A DNA stretch of 64,000 nt from an uncultured Lactobacillaceae bacterium (GTDB lineage: Bacteria > Bacillota > Bacilli > Lactobacillales > Lactobacillaceae), in NCBI GenBank assembly GCA_945273735.1, contig CALYPJ010000001.1, positions 62,001-126,000 of the forward strand, given 5' to 3'. Each line of letters opens with the position of its first letter. The stretch's first letter is position 1. Shown here piece by piece: positions 1 through 7,947 of the stretch. Under the pieces are notes generated by a model that saw only the letters and a list, made by a program, of their open reading frames with translations, ran no database searches and was not told the origin of the DNA. The position numbers and the translations under genes were made by a program.

Positions 1-1072
1 TCTTTTCATATTTAGCTCTGGCATTAACTTGATTTAGTAAGTAGACATGCCCGTTTTTTAAAGAATTTAAAGCAGATGAAATATTAGATTCAGGTAAAAA
101 TAATTTTGTTAAAGGTATTCCCACAGGATAGGTATTGTGAAAATTCTTTTTGTGGGCATCACTTCCACCTACGCCAAATAATTGGTATCCGTGATTCCAA
201 AGATAGTCGAAAAAGCGAATTGCTTTTTCATTATCAATAAATTCATCAATTGCATACGGAGCGTTAATTACTTCTAAAAGGTTAAAGTATTTAATATTGA
301 AATGATGGTGACGTGTAATTTCGGCTGCAAAAGGGTGATTAATTGATAGCAAATATTTTTTACTTAGGTCTTTAAAACAGTGTTCAAGAACTTCAGTAAT
401 TGTTTTTTTGCCTTCAAAATATTTGGTAAAATCTATTAATTCTTTACATCCATAGAGATTGTAGTGAAATTCGTTGTCAAAAGTTAATTCACTTCCGGGA
501 AGAAATAAGTAATTTCCAGATGGAAATTTAGTGGTAAACATCGTATGATCCGTTAAAGCATAGAGATCAATCTTATGGTTAATCGTTTCTTTGATTTCGT
601 CTAATGAAACTCGTCCATCACTGTAATAGCTATGACTATGTAATTCAGTATTAACCCAAGAATTGTTTGGTACATTTGAAGTTTCATTATAGAAATTATT
701 TTTTAATGTTAGGTATTGATTTGAATCATTTAAGGTTATTTCTCTATCAAAGCGGATTTCAATTTGATATTTTCCTTTAACTCTTTTTGAAGGTTTGATT
801 ATGGTTAAAGTCCAGATCCCATCAAGAATAGGACCTGATATTGCACCATTAGTAGTATGAATCTCTTCTGTAGACAAAAATCGTGACCTGAAACGAGACT
901 TAAAACTAAATAAAATACGAACTATGTTGTGAGGGTCTTTAACCATGATTATAGCATGTTCAAATATACCATCTAATAAATTAATGTTAATGTTTTTGAC
1001 ATTTTTAACCTTAAATTGATACTGATGAATTTCAATAGATTTATCATCATTAAAGCGGTTAAAAAAATTCAT
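1..1072 (-). CDS. PHP-domain metallophosphoesterase, CehA-like (3' end outside window)
   Basis: The frame is open for 357 codons from an ATG at 1072 to the window edge, so the C-terminus is missing. About the first 145 residues form a beta-rich N-terminal region. A PHP phosphoesterase domain follows, with visible metal-site motifs: HSHSYYSDGRVS, ALTDHTM, SINHPFA and GVGGSDAHKK. This matches the CehA-type branch of PHP proteins, which hydrolyse phosphoesters; the substrate cannot be read from sequence. The start has a good SD (GGAG near 1083-1086) and lies 1 base after the stop of the PTS gene, so it is probably translationally coupled as the last visible gene of the alpha-glucoside operon. 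A role in sugar-phosphate or phosphodiester salvage is inference. Confidence 0.85.
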   Translation of the reverse strand, partial: MNFFNRFNDDKSIEIHQYQFKVKNVKNININLLDGIFEHAIIMVKDPHNIVRILFSFKSRFRSRFLSTEEIHTTNGAISGPILDGIWTLTIIKPSKRVKGKYQIEIRFDREITLNDSNQYLTLKNNFYNETSNVPNNSWVNTELHSHSYYSDGRVSLDEIKETINHKIDLYALTDHTMFTTKFPSGNYLFLPGSELTFDNEFHYNLYGCKELIDFTKYFEGKKTITEVLEHCFKDLSKKYLLSINHPFAAEITRHHHFNIKYFNLLEVINAPYAIDEFIDNEKAIRFFDYLWNHGYQLFGVGGSDAHKKNFHNTYPVGIPLTKLFLPESNISSALNSLKNGHVYLLNQVNARAKYEK

Positions 1073-1073
1073 T

Positions 1074-2717
1074 TTAATAGTCTCCTAACTTATCGCGTAC
1101 GTCCACAGCAATACTTGCAACTTGTGCACCATAGACGATTTGCAAAGCTTTACCATCACCTAAATGAATTATTCCTAAGGCATTTAAATTATTAGTCCAA
1201 ACTGAATCAGGTGCTACTTTTTTAGGATCTTTTACGATTACTCTTAAACGTGAAATACAATTATCAACATCTTCGATGTTATCTTTACCACCTAAACCAT
1301 CAATAATTGCACTAGCAAGATCTGGTTTTTCTTCTTTTGAACTGTTATCACCTGTTTGGTCTTTTTGCTGTTTTTCCTCATACTCTTTCTTTGAGTATAA
1401 CTTGACAGTGCTAGCTTCTAATTCTCTTCCTGGAGTTTTAACATCAAATTTTGTAATTAAAAATCTAAAAACAATAAAAGTGACAATAAAGAAAATGGGC
1501 ATTATCCATAAATAAGGTAAAATATAGATTTTTTCAGGACGTAAAAGACAAGGAATCCAATCTTTGATATTACCTTGATAAATTGAAACTTTGAAAAATT
1601 CACAAATTGCTTCAGCCAATCCCGCAATAGGTGCATACACTAACCAGTACATCCAAGGAGCAATAAATAAGAAAGTAAATAGAATTGGTTCAGTAATTCC
1701 AAAAAGAGTTGTAGAAACAATTGTAGGAATTAATAAACCTGCTACCTTCTTTTTATTTTGAGCTAAAGCGGTTTTATACATTGCTAGAGCAATTGCAGGA
1801 TAAATTGCAAAATTAATTACACCAGTTCCAGCCATATAAGCTTTTACTAAGAGTTTTCCAGGATTTGGAGAAGCTAACTGAGCTAATTGAATAGCTGCAT
1901 TACCAACTACAAGTTTACCATCGATTACCATTGATCCTCCTAGAGCTGTCCAATGCATTGGCAATGAAAGTAAAGGATGCATTCCGAATGGAATAAGACT
2001 CTCGTAAACAAACCGATAAAGAAATGTACCAATTAAACCTATTTTTGATACTAATAAAGAAAAATTAGTAAACAAAGAACCGATTGGAGGCCAAATAAAG
2101 TAAAAAATGAAACCCAAAGCTCCCCCAGCTAATAGTGAGAGAATTGGTACGGTTCGAGTTCCAGAAAAGAAAGCCATTGCGGTAGGTAACTTAGTTTTAT
2201 AAAAATGATTATGAATCCAAGAAATAACTAGTCCTAGAACAATACCACCAAAAACACCGGTTCGATATGTAAAGAAACCTAATTCATTTGTAAAAAGAGC
2301 TGCTCTTTTGGCAGCTACCATTGGCTTAACGCCTGATTTAATTAAAGCAGCAACGTCTGCCATATCTGGTGTATAACCTTTAGCTAATAGTAAAGTAGAA
2401 ATTGTAGCGTTCATAGCCAAAAAAGCTACTGCTGCTGAAAAAGCAGCCCATCCTTTTTCGTGTTTAGCTAAAGAAAATGTTACACCAACAGCATATAAAA
2501 TTGATAGATTATCAAAAATTGAATTTCCTAATGCTTTTAAAACATTAAAAAAGTTAAAAAAAACTGAATGGGAATAGCTTGTCCAATGAATGCCAAGAGC
2601 AGTCATTGTTGATTCACTAGTAAAAGCCCCACCTAGTCCTAAAAGTAAGCCGCCAATAGCCACTAATGAAATGGGTACTAGCATGGCTTTACCAAATGTT
2701 TGCATTTTTTCTTTCAT
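1074..2717 (-). CDS. PTS system alpha-glucoside/maltose-type EIICB component
   Basis: This 547-residue membrane permease of the glucose-family PTS imports and phosphorylates a sugar. Residues about 1-435 are the hydrophobic EIIC domain with roughly ten membrane segments. A charged, K/E/Q-rich linker follows (about 435-470), then a EIIB domain with the phosphocysteine motif NCISRLRV. There is no EIIA domain, so a IIA encoded elsewhere must supply phosphate from HPr. The 6-phospho-alpha-glucosidase gene directly upstream indicates maltose or a related alpha-glucoside as substrate (inference from context; compare MalP/GlvC/AglA). The ATG is preceded by a strong AGGAGG. It is read leftward, second in the operon. 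Confidence 0.9.
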   Translation of the reverse strand: MKEKMQTFGKAMLVPISLVAIGGLLLGLGGAFTSESTMTALGIHWTSYSHSVFFNFFNVLKALGNSIFDNLSILYAVGVTFSLAKHEKGWAAFSAAVAFLAMNATISTLLLAKGYTPDMADVAALIKSGVKPMVAAKRAALFTNELGFFTYRTGVFGGIVLGLVISWIHNHFYKTKLPTAMAFFSGTRTVPILSLLAGGALGFIFYFIWPPIGSLFTNFSLLVSKIGLIGTFLYRFVYESLIPFGMHPLLSLPMHWTALGGSMVIDGKLVVGNAAIQLAQLASPNPGKLLVKAYMAGTGVINFAIYPAIALAMYKTALAQNKKKVAGLLIPTIVSTTLFGITEPILFTFLFIAPWMYWLVYAPIAGLAEAICEFFKVSIYQGNIKDWIPCLLRPEKIYILPYLWIMPIFFIVTFIVFRFLITKFDVKTPGRELEASTVKLYSKKEYEEKQQKDQTGDNSSKEEKPDLASAIIDGLGGKDNIEDVDNCISRLRVIVKDPKKVAPDSVWTNNLNALGIIHLGDGKALQIVYGAQVASIAVDVRDKLGDY

Positions 2718-2850
2718 AAAATAGTCCTCCTAAGCTAAAAGTGAAATTTTTAAAATTTCTTTTATGAATAATTGAAGAAGTAAGCAAACTTAAACTTGGT
2801 CGTTAATTTCAATTGTTAATTGATAAATTTAAAGATCAAGAGAAAATTAG

Positions 2851-4179
2851 TTATTTTAAATGAGGCCAGTATTCTTTATTTGCTTCCATTAAGGCATCGA
2901 GCGCTTTCTTTGCTTTATCAGCTGAAGGAACAGTTTGATTTAAAGTCATTGCTTGTAAGGCTTTTTGATATGAATTTTCAAAATAAGCATCAACTAATAA
3001 TTTTTCAGCTGCATCTTGAGCTTCCATTAGTCCTTTGTGGAAATCATTAATTGGTTCACGCATAGAAATTGGTTCAGCTCCAGTACATCCGACATATGCA
3101 GGGATTTCAACAACAGCATCTGGACGCAAGTTTGGAATGGCACCGTGATTTGGAACAATTAGCATAAAACGTTCGTGACTATCATTTAAAATTGATGCTG
3201 CCATATCAACAATGTAGTTACCATGTTCACCAAAATCAAAATCAAAATCTTCAGCTTTACCTTGACGAATTTGGTCAGCTAATTCACGAGTTTCTTTAAC
3301 TCGACCATCTATTACTTGATTGGCCCTAGTGTAGTGAGGATCAGCTGCTTTAACGACTAAATCTGGGAATAAATAATATTCTAAGTAATTATTTGGCAGA
3401 TAATCAGGGAAAAGTCTTAGAATTTCTGTCAACATATTCCAAGCGTCTTGCCATGAAGGATCTTTTGCATTAAATGACGCTATTTTCATTGGCTTTTCTT
3501 GAAGTTTATGAATGATTTCAGGCATAATTTCCCGATGTAAAGATTTATCATAAATTGAAGTATACCAACCAAAATGATTAAGACCATAATATTGGCAAAT
3601 CCAATTTTTTCGATTATAGCCATAATTACGAGCAATTGTTTCTTCGATTGAAATAGTCATATCACACGCATTAAGCATTTTTGCATGAGGATATTGACGT
3701 CTAACCGCTTCGGCGATCAAACTTTCCGGATTAGTATAATTTAGAATCCAAGCATCAGGAGCATATTTTTGAATGTATCCAACTAACTCAAGTAAGCCTT
3801 TAATTGAACGTAAACCATAAGCAAATCCCCCAACGCCACAAGTTTCTTGACCAACTAAACCAAATTTTAATGGGATTTTCTCGTCTTTTTCTCGCATTTC
3901 TAGATCACCAACTCTAATTTGTGAAAATACGAAGTCGATATCAGTAAATGCTTCTTGGGGATCTGTTGTTTCTGTTAAAGATACATCATCAATTTTATAT
4001 TGCTTCATCATTTCTTTAATGATGACATACATATCATCATTTTTTTTAGGATCAATATCATATAATCGTAATTCATTAAGAGGTAGTTTATCTCGGCTCT
4101 CTAATAAAGCTTGAATAATTCCTGGAGTATGAGTTGCACCGCCTCCAGCAATAGCTACATTAACTTTTTTTTGATTCAT
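2851..4179 (-). CDS. 6-phospho-alpha-glucosidase, glycoside hydrolase family 4
   Basis: This 442-residue cytoplasmic enzyme hydrolyses the phosphorylated alpha-glucoside delivered by the adjacent PTS, giving glucose 6-phosphate and glucose. GH4 enzymes need NAD+ and a divalent metal. The sequence shows the N-terminal Rossmann motif GGGATHTPGI, the conserved NYTNPES segment, the metal/catalytic Cys region NACDMTI and the YGLNHFGW histidine region. A CD-type motif (rather than CN) is typical of the alpha-specific MalH/GlvA/SimA branch. The ATG at 4179 has a CGGAGG SD 8-9 bases upstream. It is the promoter-proximal gene of the leftward operon; a cre-like box and an inverted repeat lie in the divergent region. 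Confidence 0.92.
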   Translation of the reverse strand: MNQKKVNVAIAGGGATHTPGIIQALLESRDKLPLNELRLYDIDPKKNDDMYVIIKEMMKQYKIDDVSLTETTDPQEAFTDIDFVFSQIRVGDLEMREKDEKIPLKFGLVGQETCGVGGFAYGLRSIKGLLELVGYIQKYAPDAWILNYTNPESLIAEAVRRQYPHAKMLNACDMTISIEETIARNYGYNRKNWICQYYGLNHFGWYTSIYDKSLHREIMPEIIHKLQEKPMKIASFNAKDPSWQDAWNMLTEILRLFPDYLPNNYLEYYLFPDLVVKAADPHYTRANQVIDGRVKETRELADQIRQGKAEDFDFDFGEHGNYIVDMAASILNDSHERFMLIVPNHGAIPNLRPDAVVEIPAYVGCTGAEPISMREPINDFHKGLMEAQDAAEKLLVDAYFENSYQKALQAMTLNQTVPSADKAKKALDALMEANKEYWPHLK

Positions 4180-4242
4180 TTTAAAAACCTCCGTTAATTT
4201 ATTTGTTCCACTTAATATGTTAAATTAAAACTGAAGCATTTG

Positions 4243-4257
4243 TACAATCGCTTACTT
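4243..4257 (-). promoter_or_regulatory. Candidate cre (CcpA) box upstream of the alpha-glucosidase operon
   Basis: Read on the minus strand, AAGTAAGCGATTGTA fits the catabolite-responsive element consensus WTGNAANCGNWNNCW with two mismatches and a perfect GNAANCG core. It lies about 65 bases upstream of the glucosidase ATG, a sensible place for CcpA control of an alpha-glucoside operon. CcpA is encoded in this window. The match is degenerate, so confidence is moderate. Confidence 0.4.
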
Positions 4258-4259
4258 GT

Positions 4260-4275
4260 TTGATTAATATATCAA
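4260..4275. promoter_or_regulatory. Inverted repeat in the divergent regulator/operon region, possible RpiR operator
   Basis: TTGATTAATATATCAA has 5-base arms (TTGAT/ATCAA) and sits between the divergent rpiR-type gene and the glucosidase gene, next to the cre-like box. Its position suits an operator for the RpiR-type regulator, but AT-rich palindromes arise easily by chance here. Confidence 0.3.
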
Positions 4276-4348
4276 AAATTGAATTTTTTTTTAACGATTA
4301 AAATTATTTTTATTTCTGGTTAGAATAAACTTAAGAAAGTAGAAAATT

Positions 4349-5125
4349 ATGAAATTTGAAGAAGTAATTAATAAATACGCAGATCGGCTAACTAAGTCTG
4401 ATTTGGATATATTAAATTTTATTTTAAAGGATAAAGAATATGCTGCTAGTTTAAAAACTAAGGAATTAGCTAAAAAGACTTTTACTTCTCCCTCAGGATT
4501 AACTCGTTTGGCTAAAAGATTACATTTTTCTGGGTTTTCGGAGATGAAATATTTTTTAGAAAACGACACAAAAATAAAAGAGGAAGCTAAATATAATAGT
4601 GTAATTCAACTTAGTGCTGATCTTAAAGATACTATTAAACTGTTTTTGCAAATTGATATGGTTCCAATTATGAAGAAAATTTCTCAAGCTCATTTTATTT
4701 ATGTTTATGGTACTGATTGGGGAGAACAAATAGCAGCTCAATTATTAACTAGAAACTTTTTAGCTACTCAATTAAATATGATTTTTATTCCATCAATTAC
4801 TGAATTAAAATGGCAAGTTAAGACGATCACTCCTAAAGACCTTTTAATTTTGATATCATATAGTGGTGAAAATTTAGAGCTAAAAGAGTTAATTAAAATG
4901 ATTAAGGTAATCAAGTCACCATCGATTTCAATCACGCCAATTACCCATAATTTTTTATCGACTAAGACTGATTATAATATCTATTATCAAATTACAGATT
5001 TAAAATTAGGAGGAGATTATTCGCTAGAATATAATCATTTTTCACCACTTTACGTAGTTATAGATTTACTTTTTCGTTATTATTTGGATTACCATAAAAA
5101 AGAGAATCAAAAAAATAGTTTTTGA
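4349..5125 (+). CDS. MurR/RpiR family transcriptional regulator (HTH + SIS)
   Basis: This 258-residue regulator has an N-terminal RpiR helix-turn-helix domain (about residues 1-75; the recognition region includes FTSPSGLTRLAKRLHFSGF) and a C-terminal sugar isomerase (SIS) domain (about 100-230; GTDWGEQIAAQLL and ISYSGENLELKELIK). SIS domains in this family sense phosphosugars. It is transcribed away from the alpha-glucoside operon, so it is the likely local regulator, as GlvR is in other Firmicutes; whether it activates or represses cannot be told. The SD (AAGAAAG) is weak. A small membrane-protein gene follows on the same strand. Confidence 0.88.
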   Translation: MKFEEVINKYADRLTKSDLDILNFILKDKEYAASLKTKELAKKTFTSPSGLTRLAKRLHFSGFSEMKYFLENDTKIKEEAKYNSVIQLSADLKDTIKLFLQIDMVPIMKKISQAHFIYVYGTDWGEQIAAQLLTRNFLATQLNMIFIPSITELKWQVKTITPKDLLILISYSGENLELKELIKMIKVIKSPSISITPITHNFLSTKTDYNIYYQITDLKLGGDYSLEYNHFSPLYVVIDLLFRYYLDYHKKENQKNSF

Positions 5126-5184
5126 TTTGTTTGAAATTATTTAATTACGTAAAATAATTTGTAGATAAAATAGAAGGGAAAAAA

Positions 5185-5559
5185 GTGAAAATATTTTGGC
5201 ATAATAAAGGATATTTTGTCCCCATTGCTCTTATTTCCGGAGTTATTGTTGAATTAGTTCTTTTGGGTATTGGATATTTATTTAAGTATAATAATCCTGT
5301 TCGTCAAATCTTAGGATTAATAAGTTTACTTTTATTATTTCTTCCTGCTCTTTTAAATTATATTTTTACTAAATACTTTGTTGATGATAATGTGGAATTA
5401 ATTAAATCTGTCAACCAAGAAGGAAATGATATTGTAAAAAAAGATTACAGTAGTTTTTTAAAGATTAAAAATCAAATTTGGACACGAATATTCTTTTACG
5501 GTGTTATAGTTACATTACTATATGTTTTAATTATTGAAGGATTTATTTGGTTAAATTAA
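5185..5559 (+). CDS. Small membrane protein of unknown function
   Basis: This 124-residue protein starts at GTG with a GAAGGGA SD about 6 bases upstream. It has two hydrophobic segments near the N-terminus (about residues 11-31 and 40-62), a central hydrophilic region of about 40 residues with K/D/N (VDDNVELIKSVNQEG), and a third hydrophobic segment at about 103-122. The layout resembles small DUF3899-like membrane proteins, but I do not recognise it with confidence. It lies 59 bases after the RpiR gene and ends at a strong terminator, so it is probably co-transcribed with the regulator. Confidence 0.65.
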   Translation: MKIFWHNKGYFVPIALISGVIVELVLLGIGYLFKYNNPVRQILGLISLLLLFLPALLNYIFTKYFVDDNVELIKSVNQEGNDIVKKDYSSFLKIKNQIWTRIFFYGVIVTLLYVLIIEGFIWLN

Positions 5560-5597
5560 AAAACGGTCAGCTAGTCCTCTTTCTAACTGACCGTTTT
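5560..5597 (+). terminator. Intrinsic terminator after the small membrane gene
   Basis: An inverted repeat with arms AAAACGGTCAG and CTGACCGTTTT (further TAG/CTA pairing inside) around a pyrimidine-rich loop closes the rpiR-membrane protein unit. The arms supply U- or A-runs in both directions. Confidence 0.8.
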
Positions 5598-5619
5598 ACT
5601 TTGTTTAAACATCGAATTT

Positions 5620-5648
5620 TTGATCTCTACCTTGAGTTTTGATATAAT
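5620..5648 (+). promoter_or_regulatory. Candidate promoter TTGATC-N17-TATAAT
   Basis: A -35-like TTGATC (5620-5625) and a perfect -10 TATAAT (5643-5648) are separated by exactly 17 bases. No coding frame follows. The transcript would run as antisense into the sRNA-like locus beginning at 5686. The match is good, but AT-rich DNA gives frequent chance hits. Confidence 0.35.
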
Positions 5649-5684
5649 TTTTATTCCTTATTCTTTTTTGGAACTTTTATCAAA

Positions 5685-5781
5685 TAAAAAAACATCACTT
5701 TTGTGATGTATTTTCTAAAACTGTAAGTTAATGGTAGATTTAAACTAATACTTTGGGAGGAGTAGTTAATTTTTTCTACAT
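5685..5781 (-). ncRNA. Putative small RNA, copy A, with anti-SD CUCCUCCC motif
   Basis: The minus strand carries a non-coding transcript-like unit. There is a -10-like TATGAT (5792-5787), then arm GTAGA (5779-5775), an unpaired-looking stretch holding ACTCCTCCCA (5763-5754), arm TCTAC (5738-5734), AACTTACA, and an intrinsic terminator (ACATCAC-AAAA-GTGATGT, 5709-5692, then a U-run). The CUCCUCCC segment is complementary to a strong Shine-Dalgarno sequence, the hallmark of sRNAs that block ribosome binding. A second copy lies about 195 bases upstream on the same strand and keeps the same ordered blocks. No open frame with a start fits. The 5' end is approximate and no convincing -35 was found. 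Confidence 0.5.
5686..5709 (-). terminator. Terminator of sRNA-like copy A
   Basis: A 7-bp stem, ACATCAC/GTGATGT, with a 4-base loop is followed on the minus strand by at least six consecutive T. The plus-strand side has a poorer tract (ATTTTC), so the minus orientation is favoured. Confidence 0.6.
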
Positions 5782-5871
5782 TTTTAATCATAAATAACAA
5801 ATGTGAAAAAAAATTGAGGAAATTGTAAAAGTATTGTAAATGTTAGAATTAATTATTTACTAATATGCAAT

Positions 5872-5978
5872 GAAAAATAAAAGGCTTAGTAATATTAAAA
5901 CTAAGCCTTAGGGAGATTTGTAAGTTGAGTGTAGAATTAATTTAAAGCTCTGGGAGGAGTTATTTCTTTCTTTCTACG
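5872..5978 (-). ncRNA. Putative small RNA, copy B, with anti-SD CUCCUCCC motif
   Basis: This is the second member of the tandem pair. On the minus strand: a perfect -10 TATAAT (5987-5982), arm GTAGAA (5977-5972), ACTCCTCCCA (5960-5951), TTTAAATTAA, arm TTCTAC (5936-5931), AACTTACA, a second C-rich UCUCCC (5916-5911), and a 10-bp terminator stem (5909-5881) followed by TTATTTTTC. The conserved blocks match copy A while spacers and terminators differ, which argues for duplication under selection for the exposed CUCCUCCC and its flanking arms. No peptide frame is evident. The -35 was not identified; TTCACA (6005-6000) lies too close to the -10. Confidence 0.55.
5876..5909 (-). terminator. Terminator of sRNA-like copy B
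   Basis: A stem of AAGGCTTAGT and ACTAAGCCTT with a 9-base loop is followed on the minus strand by TTATTTTT. The plus-strand side (AGGGAGA) has no T-run, so it works only leftward. This fixes the orientation of the upstream sRNA-like unit. Confidence 0.75.
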
Positions 5979-6069
5979 TTTATTATAGTACTAAATGAAT
6001 GTGAATTTTTTTTGACTTATTTGTCAATTATTATGGGAAATTTACGGAATAAATAAGGAGTTCTCAAAA

Positions 6070-6516
6070 ATGCGTGGGTTTAAAGTTGTCAGTAAATATA
6101 GAGAAAAAGAAATTAACTTACCAAAACGGCATAGTCAAGGTTCAGCAGGATATGATTTTGAGGCTGCTTGTGATCTAGTTGTCAAGGCTCATGAATTTAC
6201 ACCAATTTTAATTCCAACAGGAATTAAAGCTTACATGCCAGATAATGAGTGCTTATTGTTGATTAATCGATCAGGTAATCCTAAGAATAAAGGTTTGGTT
6301 ATGCCTAATGGTATTGGAATTGTTGATAGTGATTACTTCAATAATGCTGGTAATGAAGGAGAAATTTTTTTTCAAGTAATTAATCTCAAATCTGAAGATG
6401 CCATAATAAAAAAAGGTGATCGGATTGGTCAAGGAATTTTTACTAATTTTTTTAAAATTGCCCATGATGAAGCACAAGGAATAAGAATCGGTGGTTTCGG
6501 TTCTTCAGGAGAATAG
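6070..6516 (+). CDS. dut: dUTP diphosphatase (dUTPase)
   Basis: This 148-residue trimeric-type dUTPase converts dUTP to dUMP and pyrophosphate, keeping uracil out of DNA and supplying dTMP synthesis. All five family motifs are visible in order: SAGYDFEA (motif 1), NRSGNPKNKG (motif 2), NGIGIVDSDYFNN (motif 3), GDRIGQGIF (motif 4) and the C-terminal glycine-rich RIGGFGSSGE (motif 5). The ATG has an AAGGAG SD. The stop is immediately followed by radA's ATG with no gap, so the two are coupled. The gene opens the dut-radA-gltX-cysS run typical of lactobacilli. Confidence 0.93.
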   Translation: MRGFKVVSKYREKEINLPKRHSQGSAGYDFEAACDLVVKAHEFTPILIPTGIKAYMPDNECLLLINRSGNPKNKGLVMPNGIGIVDSDYFNNAGNEGEIFFQVINLKSEDAIIKKGDRIGQGIFTNFFKIAHDEAQGIRIGGFGSSGE

Positions 6517-7887
6517 ATGGCCAAATCTAAGTCAAAAGCAATTTATGTATGTGATAATTGTGGTTATGAATCTGCGGTGCAGTATGGTGTTTGTCCGAAC
6601 TGTCACGAATTTAATACAATGCAGCCTTTAATTAAAAAGGAAGTTAAATCTAATAAAAAATTATTTCAAAATCAATCAGTTTTAAAACCACAATCAATTG
6701 ATGAAATTTCCATTGATGATTTATCACGAATTAAAACAGGTGTAACTGAGTTTGATCGAGTTCTGGGTGGAGGAGTGGTACCGGGATCCTTGGTATTAAT
6801 ATCGGGCGATCCAGGTATTGGAAAATCAACAATTTTATTACAAATTGCCAGTAAAATCGTGCAGCAAGAAAAAAAGGTTCTTTATATTTCGGGTGAGGAG
6901 AGTGCATCGCAAATTAAGCGTCGTGCTACTAGATTAGGAGTAAAAGGGAAAAAATTAATCATTTTATCTACAAGTGATTTTGATCAAGTAGAGTCGTTAT
7001 TAAATGAAATTAAACCTGATATTTTAATTGTTGATTCAATTCAAACCATGGAATTAGCAGATGTTGATGGTGCTACTGGTAGTGTTTCTGTAGTTCGTGA
7101 ATTAACCAGCCGCTTAATGAAGATTGCTAAAAGTCAAAATATTACCACTTTTATTGTTGGTCATATTACTAAAGATGGTTCAATTGCAGGACCAAAAATT
7201 CTTGAACATATGGTAGATACCGTAATTTATATTGAAGGTGATAAATTTCACTTTTATCGAATTATGCATACAGTCAAAAATCGTTTTGGTTCAACTGATG
7301 AAATTGGCCTTTTTGAAATGCATGAAAATGGATTAAAAGAAGTATCAAATCCATCAGAAATGTTTTTACAAGAACGTTTAAAGGGAACAAGTGGATCTGC
7401 TGTAGTAGTTTCAATGGAAGGCAGTCGTCCAATTTTAGTAGAAATTCAAGCGTTATTGACTCCTACACTTTTTGGTAATGCTAGACGTACTGCTACTGGA
7501 ATTGATTATAATCGTGTTTCATTGATTATGGCTGTTTTAGAAAAACGAGCAAATATTTTACTGCAAAATCAAGATGCATACATTAAAGTAACAGGTGGAG
7601 TGAAATTAGATGAACCGGCGATTGACTTAGCTTGTGCCATGGCAATTGCTTCAAGTTTTAAGAATCAAGAAATACCTGCAACTGATTGTTTTATTGGGGA
7701 ATTAGGTCTTTCTGGTGAGGCTCGTAGTGTAAATCGAATTGAATTGAGAATTAGTGAAGCTGAAAAGTTAGGTTTTAAGAGAATTTTTGTTCCAACTAAT
7801 AATTTAAAAAATTACCACGAAAAAAGCAAAATTGAGATTGTTGGCGTTAAAACTATTGGTGAAACAATTAAAAAAGCCCTGAAATAA
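6517..7887 (+). CDS. radA: DNA repair protein RadA
   Basis: This 456-residue RecA-like ATPase processes branched recombination intermediates. Domains in order: an N-terminal four-cysteine zinc finger (CDNC...CPNC, about residues 12-30), an ATPase core with Walker A GDPGIGKS (about 98-105) and Walker B-like ILIVDSIQ, the RadA-specific KNRFG motif, and a C-terminal Lon-protease-like domain (GVKLDEPAIDLACAMAIASS) without proteolytic function in this family. The length is normal. It directly abuts dut. Confidence 0.95.
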   Translation: MAKSKSKAIYVCDNCGYESAVQYGVCPNCHEFNTMQPLIKKEVKSNKKLFQNQSVLKPQSIDEISIDDLSRIKTGVTEFDRVLGGGVVPGSLVLISGDPGIGKSTILLQIASKIVQQEKKVLYISGEESASQIKRRATRLGVKGKKLIILSTSDFDQVESLLNEIKPDILIVDSIQTMELADVDGATGSVSVVRELTSRLMKIAKSQNITTFIVGHITKDGSIAGPKILEHMVDTVIYIEGDKFHFYRIMHTVKNRFGSTDEIGLFEMHENGLKEVSNPSEMFLQERLKGTSGSAVVVSMEGSRPILVEIQALLTPTLFGNARRTATGIDYNRVSLIMAVLEKRANILLQNQDAYIKVTGGVKLDEPAIDLACAMAIASSFKNQEIPATDCFIGELGLSGEARSVNRIELRISEAEKLGFKRIFVPTNNLKNYHEKSKIEIVGVKTIGETIKKALK

Positions 7888-7947
7888 ACGTGTAAGGATG
7901 ATAAGTGATATTATAAATATTGATTTTAATTGATGGAGGAACTAATT

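Noticed and set aside
5719..5990. GGGAGGAG motifs on the plus strand as SDs of small ORFs
   Set aside because: No ATG, GTG or TTG with an open frame follows at 5-12 bases in either copy, and the terminators point the other way.
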